64,000 nucleotides of DNA from Onchidella celtica (GCA_963931925.1 OZ007571.1:38728430-38792429); one strand, 5' to 3'; positions 35,691 to 47,863 are shown, counted from the first letter of the stretch. The notes: generated by a model from the sequence alone, not told the origin. Numbers and translations are program-made.

Positions 35691-36768
35691 CGCAGTTTAT
35701 TTCAACTTTAGTTTGAATTGTCCAATATCACTGTCATCAGATATCATACTGAAGCATACATTTTTGACTCTTGTAAATTATGATACATTTAAAAGGAAAT
35801 AAACATGCTTAAAAAGCATTGATATACAAAAGGATTGAAAATCCATTGAAATTGATATGATTTGATTTTAACACTAATTTTACTTGTGTCCGTTGGTATT
35901 ATTATTGTTTTGGTTTTTTTATAATTAGTTGTCCATGAGTTAAACATCTATGGTAATTTTTTTGTTTGGCCCCACTAACATATACTTAGTGGCAAGGTAT
36001 GAACTAATTATAAGACTCATAAGTGTAAAGTTATCTGAATTTTATTTTAATTTTTGAAAATCAGAAATGTGCTTGATATGTCGGAACAATTAGATCTACA
36101 TACAAAGTTACACTGATGCAGAGAGAAAGGCCAGGAAAGAATACATAGAGAAAAAAACAACGACAACATTTTAACAACTGAACTGGCAGATGGTGCAATT
36201 CCATCATCCAGCAGACATTAAATACTTCACACAAAACTAAATACATACTAACATTGTTTCACATAATGAATTTAACCTGTCCAGATCCACTTGAAACGTT
36301 ACAGAAAGCTAACCAGTAATATACAATAATAACAATAAGAACACCAAATCATCTTATTTACTCTTGAAAATAAAGAGAATATAATCAATATCAGAATCAC
36401 CATCATCTTGGAATAATATAAAGATAAGAGGGAATATAAAAATGACCTACACATCATTCTAGAATCTATTAGCAGCAATAATATATGCGTGTATATACCA
36501 AGTACATGTAAAGAAAAATATGTTAAATCTTTTCAACTATTCAAGTAGAACTGGATTGAAAGCTTTAGCGAAGTAGCTTTGATATTCATGTAAAATGACA
36601 GATTAAATCCAATGAGACAACAGTGCATTGCAGAAAGTAATTACAGTATGTTATGGCAAAAATTCAATGGATCATGTTGCATGAACATGTCTTGTTAGTA
36701 AATTCTTTGATAGCGTATTTGTAGAAATGTATACATTTTATGTAGCTTATGGTTTAAGGCACTGGATT
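35690..36768 (-). repeat. Left arm of a large imperfect palindrome
   Basis: Reading on the minus strand, this arm matches 37098-38013 almost throughout, with many substitutions and small indels (roughly 75-80% identity by eye). Shared landmarks are TGTCTGCTGGATGATGGAAT, GTTTCAAGTGGATCTGGACA and TTGTATATCAATGC. It ends in GTTGAAATAAACTG, which resembles the 3' end of the LINE. Confidence 0.8.
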
Positions 36769-37097
36769 ACTTTCACTCACATTCGTTGGCATGTTGTAGT
36801 TGTTTTTGTAGTTGGTTGCCATTAAGTAAAATTTGCACGGTACTGTTTGTTTGGCATTGACATGCACTTAGTCCCAATGGATGAAATAATTAACGGACTC
36901 ATAAAAATGAAGTCATTTTAAATATTTTTTTGTGTACAAATACACAGTTGTTAAATCCCTTGGCAAGGGACGTGTTAAGCTTAGGCAGGTAAACACAGAC
37001 AAGGTCTTTTTTTATTATTATTATTATTTCACTCGCGAGTGACATACCCTTATTTACTATAATACATAGGTTCAATCTTTCAAAAGCCTTGCAAACT

Positions 37098-38013
37098 AAT
37101 CCAGTGTCTTAAACCGTAATGTACATGAAATGTATATCTTTCTACAAATAACCTATCAAAGAATGATACTCACTAACAAGAAATACTGTTAATGTAACAT
37201 GATCCATTGAATTTTGCCTCAACATGCTATAGATCTAATTACCTTTTACAATGCACTACTTTTGTCTCTGTGGACTTACTCTGTCGGCCTACACAACTGT
37301 CAAGGCTATTTCACTAAAGCTTTCTGTCCAATTTTACTTGAATATTTGAAAAGATTTAACACATTTTTTATATATAGTTGATACACATACATAATTGCTG
37401 CTTATAAATTCTAGAATGATTTGTAGGCATACGCTGCCATTTTTACACTCCCTCTCATATCTTTGTAATTTCCAAGATGATGATAATGATTCTGATATTG
37501 ATATTTCTCTATATTTTCAAGAGTAAATAACATGATTTCGTGTTCTTATTGTTATCATTATTACTGGTTAGCATTCTGTAACGTTTCAAGTGGATCTGGA
37601 CAGGTGGAGTTTATCAGTCGCAAACATGTAGTGCCTATTTAGTTTTATGTCTGCTGGATGATGGAATTGCACTATCTGTCAGTTGGATTATCATTATGTT
37701 TTGTTGTTTTTTTCTGTGTGTTCTTTTCTGGCCTTTTCTCTTTACATCATTGTAACAAAAAATACCATGCATGTTTTACTCATGGCCAACCAACTATCAA
37801 AATAATAATAATAATAATAATAATATATCATCAACACACACGAGTGAAGTTAATGCTGAAGTCTAATTATGTCAGTTTGAATGGATACTCAACTCTTTTG
37901 TATATCAATGCATTTTAATGCATGTTTGTTCCTTCTAAAATGTATCATGATTTACAGGAGTCGAGAATGTATGTATGTACACCAAAGTAAACTAAGGCTG
38001 AAATAAACTGTTA
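37098..38013 (+). repeat. Right arm of the large imperfect palindrome
   Basis: Inverted counterpart of 35690-36768, separated from it by about 330 bp of unpaired sequence. It ends in AAGGCTGAAATAAACTG followed by TTATTATTATT, abutting the LINE. It contains an (ATA)n run at about 37801-37823. The 86-codon frame inside has an inverted homologue in the left arm and is not a gene. Confidence 0.8.
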
Positions 38014-38907
38014 TTATTATTTTCTCTATGTGTCAGGTCAGAAAAATCTGCTGCTGGTAACATGTAATCCAGTACAACCTGTTTCATGAACTGGTACGCT
38101 AGCATGGTATCAGTGGGCGTGCACCTGTCGGTGCAAACGGCCAGGGCGGAGGAGGTTTCATCTAACCCAACGGCCACATGCTAGGGCACAATGTGACCCT
38201 CAGTACTTGAGTCCTTCATATTGGCCCTTGGTAGCGGTGTGGTCATAGGCTTGTTTGCCTAAATCACAGACGAAGAATTGAGCAAACTTCCCGGACGCAG
38301 CTTCGAAGCTGGCGGCAGCAGGCCAGTGGTTGATTGATAGGGCAGATGGCAATATACCGTCACTCTGGCCTGGATATCGTGACACAGAGCATCCACCAGT
38401 ATTGGTGTTCTTTGGTTTGGGTCTTTCACCCTAGCCAGTTGGGACTGCGAGGCTATGGAGTAGCCTACAGGCAGCCGGTCAGGCAATATGACTGTCCCTC
38501 TGGCATCCTCCTGCACCTGGATACATTTCCAGTCGTCTTGACCCTGTCTTGCCACTTGGATAAGTTGTGTCCAGGCGAGAGAGTGAGTCTGATGTTTGCG
38601 CAGCTCTTTCTCACTAAAAACAAATTCTTTGCGCCAGTCTTAACACTCACCTCGTCTTCTTTCATCTTTGTCTCGTCTTATTTCCTCTCAAAATTCCAAC
38701 GGCGATGGGCGAGTGCGGTGGCAGCAGGTTTGGATAGACTGGAAGCTGTTAGCAGAGACCTACACGTTGGTGGCTGTGGGCTATGGTCGCTTCATCGTCG
38801 ATTGAAGTGGAGGCGTGGGGAGGCAGCACCCACAGTAGCTGAGCAGCCTTATTTAAGGATAGCACTGCTCACCTCAACTGAGGAAGGGGCTAGAAAAGGT
38901 GCCCTAA
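38014..38907 (+). other. 5' region of the LINE
   Basis: Leads into the endonuclease frame. An open frame of 199 codons (38334-38933, plus strand) runs to the point where the endonuclease frame opens in another phase. This suggests part of it was once an N-terminal coding extension, separated by a frameshift near 38925. That is an inference from frame continuity only. Confidence 0.45.
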
Positions 38908-38964
38908 AGAAAGCCCACTTCACATCACCCTGACTGGTATACCGCGACCAGTGGGGATCCCTTT

Positions 38965-40803
38965 TTGCGGTCGAAACAAAAAGAAATTCAGCTTAGGCTA
39001 GGAGCCTGGAATATACGCACACTACAGGACAACTCAAACAACCCGGAAAGACGCACTGCACTTATTGCCATTGAGCTCAGCAGGTACAACCTGGACATAG
39101 TGGCACTCAGTGAGACCAGACTCCCTGATAGTGGCCAACTCAAAGAGCTCAGTGGTGGATACACCTTCTTCTGGAAAGGCAAGGGTGCAGTCGAGCCGAG
39201 ACAGCGTGGTGTTGGGTTTGCAATTAAAAATGACCTTGTCAGAAACTTGCAGTCCATGCCAATTGAAATAAATGACAGGCTAATGACACTCAGGATCCCA
39301 GTTGGGAAAAGCCAGTCAGCCACCCTCATTAGCGCATATGCGCCCACCATGACAAACCCAGATGAAGCCAAAGACAAGTTCTATTCTGATCTAGAATCTG
39401 TCATATGCTCTGTCCCGGCAGCTGATAAGCTGATTCTCTTGGGGGACTTCAATGCTAGGGTTGGCTCCGAAATCTCAGCGTGGCCAAATGTTTTGGGCCC
39501 TCATGGAGTTGGTTCATGCAATAACAATGGGTTGCGCTTACTTACTTTGTGCGCTGAATTTGGCCTGTTCATTACCAACACAAATTTTAGTCTCCCCGTG
39601 AGAAACAGAACGTCATGGATGCATCCCCGCTCAAAGCATTGGCATCTCATAGACTATGTCATTGTGAGGAAGACTGACAGAAAGGATGTCCTTGTAACAA
39701 AGGCGATGTGTGGTGCCGAGTGTGGAACTGACCACAGACTCATTGTTTGCAAGCTCAGACTAACATTGAGGCGCAATAGACGCCCTCAAGGGAAAGCGCC
39801 ACCTAAACGCCTAAATGTTTCAAAACTCTGCTCAGCTGAGAAACAGAGCGAGCTCTCATCAGAACTCTCCTCAAAATTGGATTGCGTGACTTTTGACCCT
39901 GAGAACATTGAACAGAGCTGGACTGACCTAAATACGACTGTACACTCTTGCGCCAGCAGCACAGTTGGTTTTCCTGTCCGCAAGCACCAGGACTGGTTCA
40001 ATGATAATGATAATGAAATCAAAGTGCTCATCAAAGAAAAAAATAGTCTCATCCAAGCTCACTGCAGTGACCCCTCTTCCACAGCAAAAGCTGATGCACT
40101 GCGTGCATGTAAGGGTGTACTCCAGAAGAAGCTGAGGAAAATGAAAAATGACTGGCTTGAAGAGCGAGTAAGAGAAACTCAGAAATATGCCGACACAAAC
40201 AACACTAGAAAGTTCTTTGAGAGCCTCCGAGCTGTGTTTGGACCATCCCGCTCTGGCACAACGCCACTTCTTGCGTCAGATGGTTCAACACGCATTGTTG
40301 AATTGAATGCCATAATTCAGCGTTGGGCAGAACATTTCGGAGGTGTGCTAAATCGGCCATCAAATATAAATACTGAGTCCATTGACCGCCTCCCTCAGAG
40401 TCCTATTAATGCAGCTCTTGCCAAGCCATTCACAGCAAATGAGACCCGGACTGCCACAAATCAGATGTCCTTTAACAAATCACCAGGCGTGGATTCAATT
40501 CCTGCTGAGGTGTATGCCTTCGGTGGAGAAAAGCTAATTGAAAGGTTGACCGAGTTGTTCAATCATATGTTGAAAGCAGGGAAGCTGCCACAGGACTTCA
40601 AAAATGCTTCAATCATCCATCTGTACAAAAACAAAGGGGACAGCCAAGTCTGTGACAACCATCGGGGAATCTCTCTACTTTCAATTGCTGGCAAAATATT
40701 GGCTAGAATGCTTCTGAATCGCTTCTTGATCACCTCTCGTCAAATGACTTGCTTCCCGAGAGCCAATGTGGTTTTCGTAAAGAGAGGGGAACGGCGGATA
40801 TGA
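38965..40803 (+). pseudogene. LINE endonuclease and N-terminal reverse transcriptase
   Basis: 612 codons. Residues about 10-265 form an apurinic endonuclease-like (EEP) domain: AWNIRTL (N16), SETRLP (E50), LLGDFNARVG (D161, N163), LIDYV (D230) and GTDHRL (D256, H257). After a basic linker, the first RT blocks follow (SPGVDSIPAE, IIHLYKNKGD, NHRGISLLS). The frame is lost just after NRF, near 40721, where one base appears to be missing; homology continues in the next frame. There is no ATG at the true beginning: the open frame extends back to 38908 without one, and 38965 is a TTG. As it stands it cannot give a full enzyme. It would nick target DNA and prime reverse transcription. Clade uncertain (I/Nimb or RTE-like). 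Confidence 0.85.
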
Positions 40804-42173
40804 TTTTTGCTGCCAGACAGATTCAGGAAAAATGCATGGAACAAAATAAAGCGCCGTATATCACATTTGTTGACCTCACAAAAGCATTTGACACAGTGTG
40901 TCGTGAAGGCCTCTGGAAAATCTTGGCGAAGTTTGGGTGTCCACCCGAATTCATCACAATAGTGCGCCAGTTTCATGATGGCATGCAAGCTGCAGTCAAA
41001 AGCAACGGCAGTGTTTCAGAGCCCTTTGCTGTCACAAATGGGGTAAAACAGGGTTGTGTCTTAGCCCCAACTCTGTTCAGCATCATGTTCTCTGCAATGC
41101 TACAAGAAGCCTTTAGCTCTCCTCCTCAAGGGGTAAGCATCAAGTACCGAACTGATGGCAGTCTATTCAACCTCAGGAGACTTCAGGCAAAAACCAAAAC
41201 CAAAAGTACTCAAGCCTGTGACCTACTATTTGCTGATGATTGTGCACTTCTGGCACACGATGAGTATAGCATGCAAAACTGTGTTGATAAGTTCTCTAGT
41301 GCCTGTGACAACTTTGGCCTCACAATAAGCACAAAGAAGACGGAAGTGCTCCATCAGCCTACTCCAGACGACAAGTATCCTGTGACCCCAAATATCAAAG
41401 TCCATGACAGTCTTCTGAAGGTGTCGGAGAACTTCACCTATCTTGGCAGTACACTGTCTTCCGCGGCTCGTGTTGATACTGAAATTCTCTCAAGAATCAG
41501 CAAAGCCAGCTCTGCATTTGGCAGGCTTCGAAAGAGAGTGTGGGATGTTGCCGGCATTCGCACAGACACTAAGCTGAAAGTGTACAATGCTGTGGTCCTT
41601 CCCACCCTACTCTATGGGGCTGAAACCTGGACAGTGTACCAATCGCATGCCAGAAAGCTAAATCACTTTCGTCTGGCCTGCCTTAGAAAGATCCTAAGGA
41701 TCAAATGGCAGGATAAAATTCCAGACACTGAGGTCCTCAATCGTGCCAAGGAATTGAGCATCTTCTGCCACCTGAACAAAATTCAGCTACGTTGGGCAGG
41801 ACATGTTGTCAGAATGCCCGACTCCAGACTCCCTAAGCAAATCTTCTTCTCTGAGCTCTCCAATGGAACGAGGAATGTTGGGGCCCCAAAGAGACGTTAC
41901 AAAGACACTCTCAAGCAATCACTGAAGGCCTTTGCCATTGATGTGAGTGAGTGGGAAAAGCTCTCGCTTGATCGTGCAAATTGGAGGGCGGCCCTTACCA
42001 GAGGCAGCAAAGCATGGGAAGCTGACAGAGTCCAGCAGGCTATCAAAAAAAGAGAACGGCGCAAGAAAAGGCCCAGTGGTACTGAACCAACGGAGCACTC
42101 TTGTCATTTATGCGGAAGGGTCTGCAGGGCAAAAATAGGACTTATCAGTCACATGAGAAGCCATAAGTCATGA
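40749..42173 (+). pseudogene. LINE reverse transcriptase, palm to C-terminus, with C2H2 finger
   Basis: Continuation of the upstream LINE frame after a one-base shift. RT motifs are intact: PESQCGFR, VDLTKAFD (D42), NGVKQGCVLAP and FADD (161-164). After these come the thumb and post-RT landmarks FTYLGSTLS, LLYGAETWT, CLRKILRIKW and LRWAGHVVRM. The C-terminus holds a classical CX2CX12HX3H zinc finger (C452, C455, H468, H472), probably for nucleic-acid binding. The ATG at 40749 is incidental, because homology begins upstream. Apart from the frameshift the enzyme looks undamaged, so the copy is fairly young. Confidence 0.85.
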
Positions 42174-42429
42174 AAGAACAGTCTTTCCATTCTGTCCTCT
42201 GTGTCCTTTAGTTCTCTTTATTGTCCATGTGTTGAAATTCTCAACAATTTCTGTTCTTTATTCCTCTGGTGTTGTTAAGGTCATCATCATACCTGATGGA
42301 CGAACTATTGTTATTATTATTATTTTCTCTAAATTGCATTATGACTTGTTGGTGTCAAGAATGTGTTCGTGTATGTATTAATATGATATCTGATGACAGT
42401 GATGAAGAACAGGCTGAAATAAACTGTGG
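42174..42429 (+). other. 3' UTR of the LINE
   Basis: Contains a (TTA)n run near 42309-42325 and a tail AGGCTGAAATAAACTGTGG. The tail also occurs at about 37990-38009 and, inverted, at about 35690-35710. The last 100 bp or so are weakly inverted-repeated at the left end of the composite element. Confidence 0.6.
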
Positions 42430-42617
42430 TTTTGACTTGTTTTTAAAGAAAAAGCAGGGGGTATAATCTGGACTGGGGGGGTATAGTCTGGCCTAGCCCA
42501 AAGTAACCCCGGGGTATAAACTGGCCTAGCCCAGAATATACCCCGGGGTATATTCTGGGCTAGGCCAGTTTAACCCCGGGTATATTCTGGGCGGGGGGTA
42601 TATTTTGGCCTGTTACA
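42430..42617 (-). repeat. Right inverted terminal repeat with internal hairpin
   Basis: Inverted match to 35498-35690. Its own palindrome lies at 42507-42580, again built of CTGGCCTAGCCCAGAATATA and its complement. C/G-run lengths differ between the two ends, so they have been diverging independently. Confidence 0.8.
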
Positions 42618-42689
42618 CCGGGACCTAATAGATTTATTCAGATTTACAGAGCACCTGCTCTTCTATTGATCAGCCCCATAGTCCACACA

Positions 42690-42766
<77 letters not shown>

Positions 42767-42876
42767 TCTCTCTCTCTCTCTATCTCCATCTCTCTCTCGT
42801 ACGATAAGGAAAAAAACGTGAAAGGCATTCAGTGGCCGTTATCGTGTCGACACGTCGTTAAACCCAAACTCAAACT

Positions 42877-42910
<34 letters not shown>

Positions 42911-42967
42911 GATATAGATATATATAGATTGATAGATAGATTATGTCTGTCTGTCTATATCTATCTA

Positions 42968-43031
<64 letters not shown>

Positions 43032-43104
43032 TCTCTCTCTAGATATAGATATAGATATATATAGATTGATAGATAGACTATGTCTGTCTATCTATATCTA
43101 TCGA

Positions 43105-43152
<48 letters not shown>

Positions 43153-43195
43153 TCTCTCTATCTCTCTCTCTCTCTCTCTCTCTCATATTCTTCTT
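42690..43195. repeat. (CT)n microsatellite complex with repeated GATA-rich block
   Basis: Long CT runs at about 42691-42790, 42883-42909, 42972-43038 and 43110-43184 are separated by a block of about 65 bp (TAGATATAGATATATATAG… to …CTATCTATCATT) present twice. The non-CT segment at 42790-42880 ends in CGTCGTTAAACCCAAACTC, a motif with an inverted relative near 45280. Confidence 0.9.
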
Positions 43196-43286
43196 TCTCT
43201 CCTCTCTCTCAGCCCAACCCCCTCACACATACATACCCAAAATGTTACACAATTACTTCGGTAATGTTTACTATTTCGCTGTTTCA

Positions 43287-46200
43287 CTAAAAACTCATTA
43301 CTTCCATACTCAAATTTACTCTACATCTTTTATCCTCTTCTGTGTGACATCTGATCCCGCTCAATCCGAACTCTTCTCCGCTTTATGTAGATATCAGAAA
43401 CTGTCATATCTGCCAATAGTCCTGTAGTTCTGTTTATGAAAGATTATTCACGTAACGTTAAAAGAAAATGAAACAACGCTCTAGTGAAATCGATCAGTCA
43501 CAAGCTGATGACAGACAGGACACTGAATGCCATCTACATGACGTACATTATTTTAACAGTAAGTTCACTGTTTGCCTGATAGGAGAAAGGAACACGCCCT
43601 GCTAGGAAAAATCTGTTCGTTAGAGAAATGAAAACTTTGACAGCGACATGAAAGATAATAACCGTTTTGTTGGAGTTTTTTTTTTAATTGATACAACAGA
43701 TTACACAGGATAATGTCAGCAAACAGGGGAATCATTAAAGGTTTTGATTGGTTTGCAGTAGCAATCTCCTAGTTAAAGAAGACCTGGGCTCCTGGGAAAG
43801 TGTATTATGTAACACTAACAGGCAACTGGGCGAGTAATGATGTATCCGGATCTTACTGTATCCAGGACAGATTTACACATGCATAAACACACACACACAC
43901 ACACACACACAGAGGCTGAGGAGTTGCAACAGTGCCAGATTTAAAGCCAGTTGGGGCTAGCACAATCCTGGGGGGCCTCGAGCAATTTCAGTTTCTTTTT
44001 TTTTTTAATTTATTCATCCTTTAGACACAATAAATTTCAGTAATGTTTTAAGCCCGTTAAACATCCAATTAGCCTCACTCATAAATTTTAATTTTCGACT
44101 AATTAAAAGGCATAATATGTTTTCAGGTGTTGTTTTTTTTTTGGCAACTCAGGGTAATGATTTTCGACGCAACTTCCAGCGATCTTTTGGTGTAGGCCTA
44201 ACTTTTTAACAAAGGGCCCCCACGCTTTATCTGGCTTGGGCATCAACAAGTTGCAACAAGACCTAACACAAAGTAATACAGTTTTAAAACATTTTTAGCG
44301 AATTGTTTCGTTTTTGTAGAGTCTTTTATTCCCTTGTTGTTTCTTTTTAATTTTGGGCATTATGAAATACGTTGTGGCAAAAACTTTTTAATTTTTTTTT
44401 TAATTCTGCCACATTTTAACATTAGATTTATGACAGTTAAAAATACAGCACCACCAAGCTCTGTCGTGGACAAGCTGGGAACTTTCCAGGTATTTACAGT
44501 AACTACAAGCCATGTCATTCAGAATGAGAAATTTGACGAGCTGCTATTTTAGTGTTTGTTTGCAACCAAAATAGTAGCGCAGTGGTACTAATGGTAGACA
44601 TAATGATGAAGATCTGAAAGTTTAGTTAGAAAGTAAAAGTCTCGGACCAATGTAAATATTTTCGATTTTTTTTTTTCAATGTTTGGTGGTAAGGCCAGTA
44701 ACCTACCCCAAATGCTGAAAAATTGATGTTAATAGTGCACAAGCTTAGTTGTCCCCCTTTTTTCTCGCTCTGAGCTTCCCGATCCTTACTCTTGATTATT
44801 TCCCTTATGTCACACATACACCAGACACAGATAACTTGTCGCATTCAGTGTGCATTTGTATTTAACATCATTATTTAGATTTACACTAATAATTACAGAG
44901 AGCAGATTATGACTTCACTTGAAGACTTGAAATTATAGCAGTACAAACCCTTACTAGAGGAGTTTTGTTGCAGATATTGTACTTAGGAATTAGTGCACTA
45001 GTCGCCCCTTTCGCAGTAAAACAATAAATTGTAGACAAAGATTGTCAAATAACCCGTGTCAAAAAGTACTTCTTATATTGCTGGCTTCAAATCATCTGGT
45101 GTACTTCAAGAACAACATAAAGAACAACAAATGTTTAGAGCGAAACCAGAGAGACAAATCAGCTGAAAAAACGAAGGATCCCATTGCAAGTCCAGGGATC
45201 CTGTAAGAGGTTTCAATCCTAAACGTAGCAGCCGTAGGTCAATGGGTCTGAACGTGAGCAAACGGCGAGTTTGAGTTTGTTAGAGATTGAATTTGGGTTT
45301 AACGGCGCGGCGACCCTATAAATTTTACAGTTTTGTTTTATTGGATACTCCAAGTAAGCCTGGAACTTAGAGATTCATGAACTGAAATTTTACAAAATCT
45401 AGAAGAAATTAGTAAACGACGAACAGTTGCGACTCTGAAAAGACAGAAAAATGTTCCAGGGGTCGGACATCGCAGTGAACCTCTAACACTGTAGTCAAAC
45501 TTTCTATTCACACAGTGTGTTACTTATTCCCATGCCGATATGTGACATAGGCTACCTCTGTCGATATATGCGTGGACGACATGAACTCACCAGAGTGTGC
45601 AAAATGGTCACTAAAAACTGATTATGCTGAACATTTTCCATCACAAATTGTGTCAGGAGATACTAGAGGCGCACCTGTCTGGAACTCAATGGGTCTGCGC
45701 AGCATTATGTGCTAAATTACCTTTTCCGTTGGTCATGGGCAGAAAATGTTCCCACAGCCATCTTTAAAATTCAGTATAATAAAACACATCATTTTCAGCT
45801 GAAAATCCATGTATTCTTCAAGTTTCACAAGAGAATACATCTGATGCTATAAAATTGCATGTTTGTTAGTTTTAATGGGTATCATTTTGTACCGAGTTGG
45901 GTGCATTCTCTCTCTTTCACTATCTCTCTCTCTCTCTCACTTCCTTCCTGCTCCTCTCTCTTTCTGTGCATGTGCGTGTCTGAGTTAATGTGTGTGTATG
46001 TGTCTGTGTGTGTGTGTGTGTGTGTGCTTGTATGTACACGTCCAGTCTGTGTATTTGTAGCTTGGTAAAACGATAAAGGAGAAAAAGAAGGAAAAAGAGT
46101 TTCATGTATGAAATTCAGACGTATTGTTTGTCCTGACCAGCAGTTGACGATTCTCTCAGAGCGAACAGTCAGTATCGGTACTGAAATGTTAGAGAGTTCT

Positions 46201-47345
46201 GCGAACTTTGTGTGGATGTGAGGTATTTGACTTTTCTTTCACTTTCCCAACATTTCTGAATATCAATACTCACTTTTGAGCCTGACATCTTTTTGGCTTT
46301 GTAATTTGACTTACGTCCCCTAACAACAAACTCCCTTAAAAGCCAAGCTGCCGATCTATTTCTTTGTTTTTGTTTTGGTCCAAGCATAATTTCCTCTGCT
46401 GTTCTTGACAAAACTGTTCAACAAAATTTCATGGCTTTGACGTGACCCATGAAACGTGTAAGTGACTAATAAACTCGAACGTTCATGAATGAAGGTTAGC
46501 AGCACCAAAGATACGAGACCGTATACATCTTTGGCAGCAATGGTTAGGCTTTGAGAATGGTTGCCACTGTTGGGTATTGGTATCTGAAACCGAGGGTACA
46601 GAATCTGAGAGACAAGTATGTGTGCAGGAATTGTTTGCTGTAGAGCCTGAGCGCGAAAGTACCTGGGTTGGAAGATTGCTGTTATTTCAAAGTACGGAGA
46701 TGACCATTTGATGCTGGGAGAGATAGAGAGAATGTCCGTCACAGTTATAAAAGAATGGCCCAAGTCATTTTTTTCTTTACTACTTTTAAGGTAGGGCCTA
46801 AGTGCCCAGATAAGATAAAGTTAGTTTGTTTCCGGAAAAACATGACGGTTTGTATCGAACCTTCAAAGTCTGAATTTTGACACGGACCATTTAAAATCGT
46901 GCAAGTTTCAACTTTCTCACGCTCTCTTCAAATTTTATACGACTGACTTAGGGAAAAAATGTGTTATGGCTGTGCGATTTGCACCAGTTGTCACAACAAC
47001 GGCAGGTAAAGCACGGTTTATAAATATACCACACGCACAAGTAAAGAATGTACGTTCTTTGGTACAAGGCATGAAACTAGGGGCATCAGCCGAAGTGGTC
47101 ATTTGTTCCAGCAAAATCAATGGACACAGCGTGTGGTGACGAGCTAAAGCGTGTGGCTCAGGTGTGGTGTAGATAGCGACAATTAGGGAGTTTAGATTGT
47201 TATTCTTTTTAATCTCTCTCTCTCTCTCTTCGACTATGCTACCCCCACCCTACTTACGTGCCTATCAACTCGACCACCTGAATGTATTTTCTTACAGGCC
47301 ATTGACTCCGTCGATTTGGTTGACCTAGTTTCCTCGCCTTCATTC
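43287..47345. repeat. Segmental duplication, copy A
   Basis: Diverged paralogue of 51652-53229 plus 61624-62960, in the same orientation. Matching landmarks include CTGAATGCCATCTA (43525 and 51891), AACACGCCCTGCTA, GAATTAGTGCACT (44987 and 53207), GTTGTCACAACAACGGCAGG and GAATGTATTTTCTTACAG (47280 and 62894). The stretch 45160-46860 has no counterpart in copy B. Copy A contains no gene I recognise; it holds (CA)n near 43890, (GT)n near 46005 and a short (CT)n near 47215. Confidence 0.8.
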
Positions 47346-47594
47346 AAAATTCAATAGGTATGTGTGCTGGCATCACACACTGTTAATGTGCGGTAACACA
47401 ACACACATTTACAGCATAGCGACATGACAGACTGGGAAACCCCGTCAACTACACACGATCGCACAAGGCCGAGGCGTTCTCACTACAAGGCACAAGATGT
47501 CGCTTGAGAGTTTTGCCCACTGTGAATAACTTAACACAAACAGGATAAAACGTCTCGTTCTCACCATATATGATTTCAGGCCCGACAGTCTCAC

Positions 47595-47604
47595 TATATA
47601 AAAG
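47595..47604 (+). promoter_or_regulatory. TATA box upstream of the PAQR gene
   Basis: TATATAAAAG lies 83 bp upstream of the proposed ATG at 47687, a plausible distance for a short 5' UTR. The alternative is that coding exon 1 follows an intron, because TTTTCTTCAG directly precedes ACCATG at 47683 and resembles a splice acceptor. The sequence does not settle which. Confidence 0.45.
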
Positions 47605-47686
47605 AGCAGGAAGTGTGGAATGTGACACATTCATACAGAGAAAACACCTAGATTTTAAATCAGTTGTGCATGCTTTTCTTCAGACC

Positions 47687-47863
47687 ATGCACCGGCGAGA
47701 TCTGAACAAGAATGAGAAGGTGGAGCACTGGTGGGACATGCGGAAAGTGCGGCTCCTTCGATATGACCAAATACCACTCTGGCAGAGAGAACCTAGTATA
47801 TTAAGTGGTTATAGGCCTTGTGGTATGCCTTGGAAATACTACTGGCTTAGCACTGTTTCTGGG
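47687..47863 (+). CDS. PAQR gene, coding exon 1
   Basis: 59 codons, starting at ACCATGC (good initiation context) and ending …STVSG before the donor GTGAGT at 47864. Phase 0. It encodes the cytosolic N-terminal segment with the conserved EPSILSGYRP motif. Confidence 0.85.

Larger units (their letters stand above)
35498..42617 (+). mobile_element. Composite element: long inverted ends enclosing a palindrome and a LINE
   Basis: The left end reads TGTAGCAGGCC… and the right end is its inverted counterpart …GGCCTGTTACA. CCGG stands immediately outside both ends (35494-35497, 42618-42621), a possible 4-bp target duplication, though CCGG is its own complement and could equally belong to the inverted repeat. 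The ends match over about 190 bp (roughly 90% by eye) and more weakly to about 300 bp. Inside are a diverged head-to-head inverted repeat (about 35.7-38.0 kb) and an endonuclease/RT LINE frame (38.9-42.2 kb). TGTNR…YNACA termini with a 4-bp duplication recall Ginger-type DNA transposons, but no transposase is present. It may be a LINE captured in a TIR element, or a novel composite; I cannot decide. Confidence 0.65.

Noticed and set aside
36061..37918. Two small ORFs with similar peptides (36061-36246 minus, 37658-37918 plus)
   Set aside because: They are mirror images created by the inverted repeat and show no conserved protein motif.
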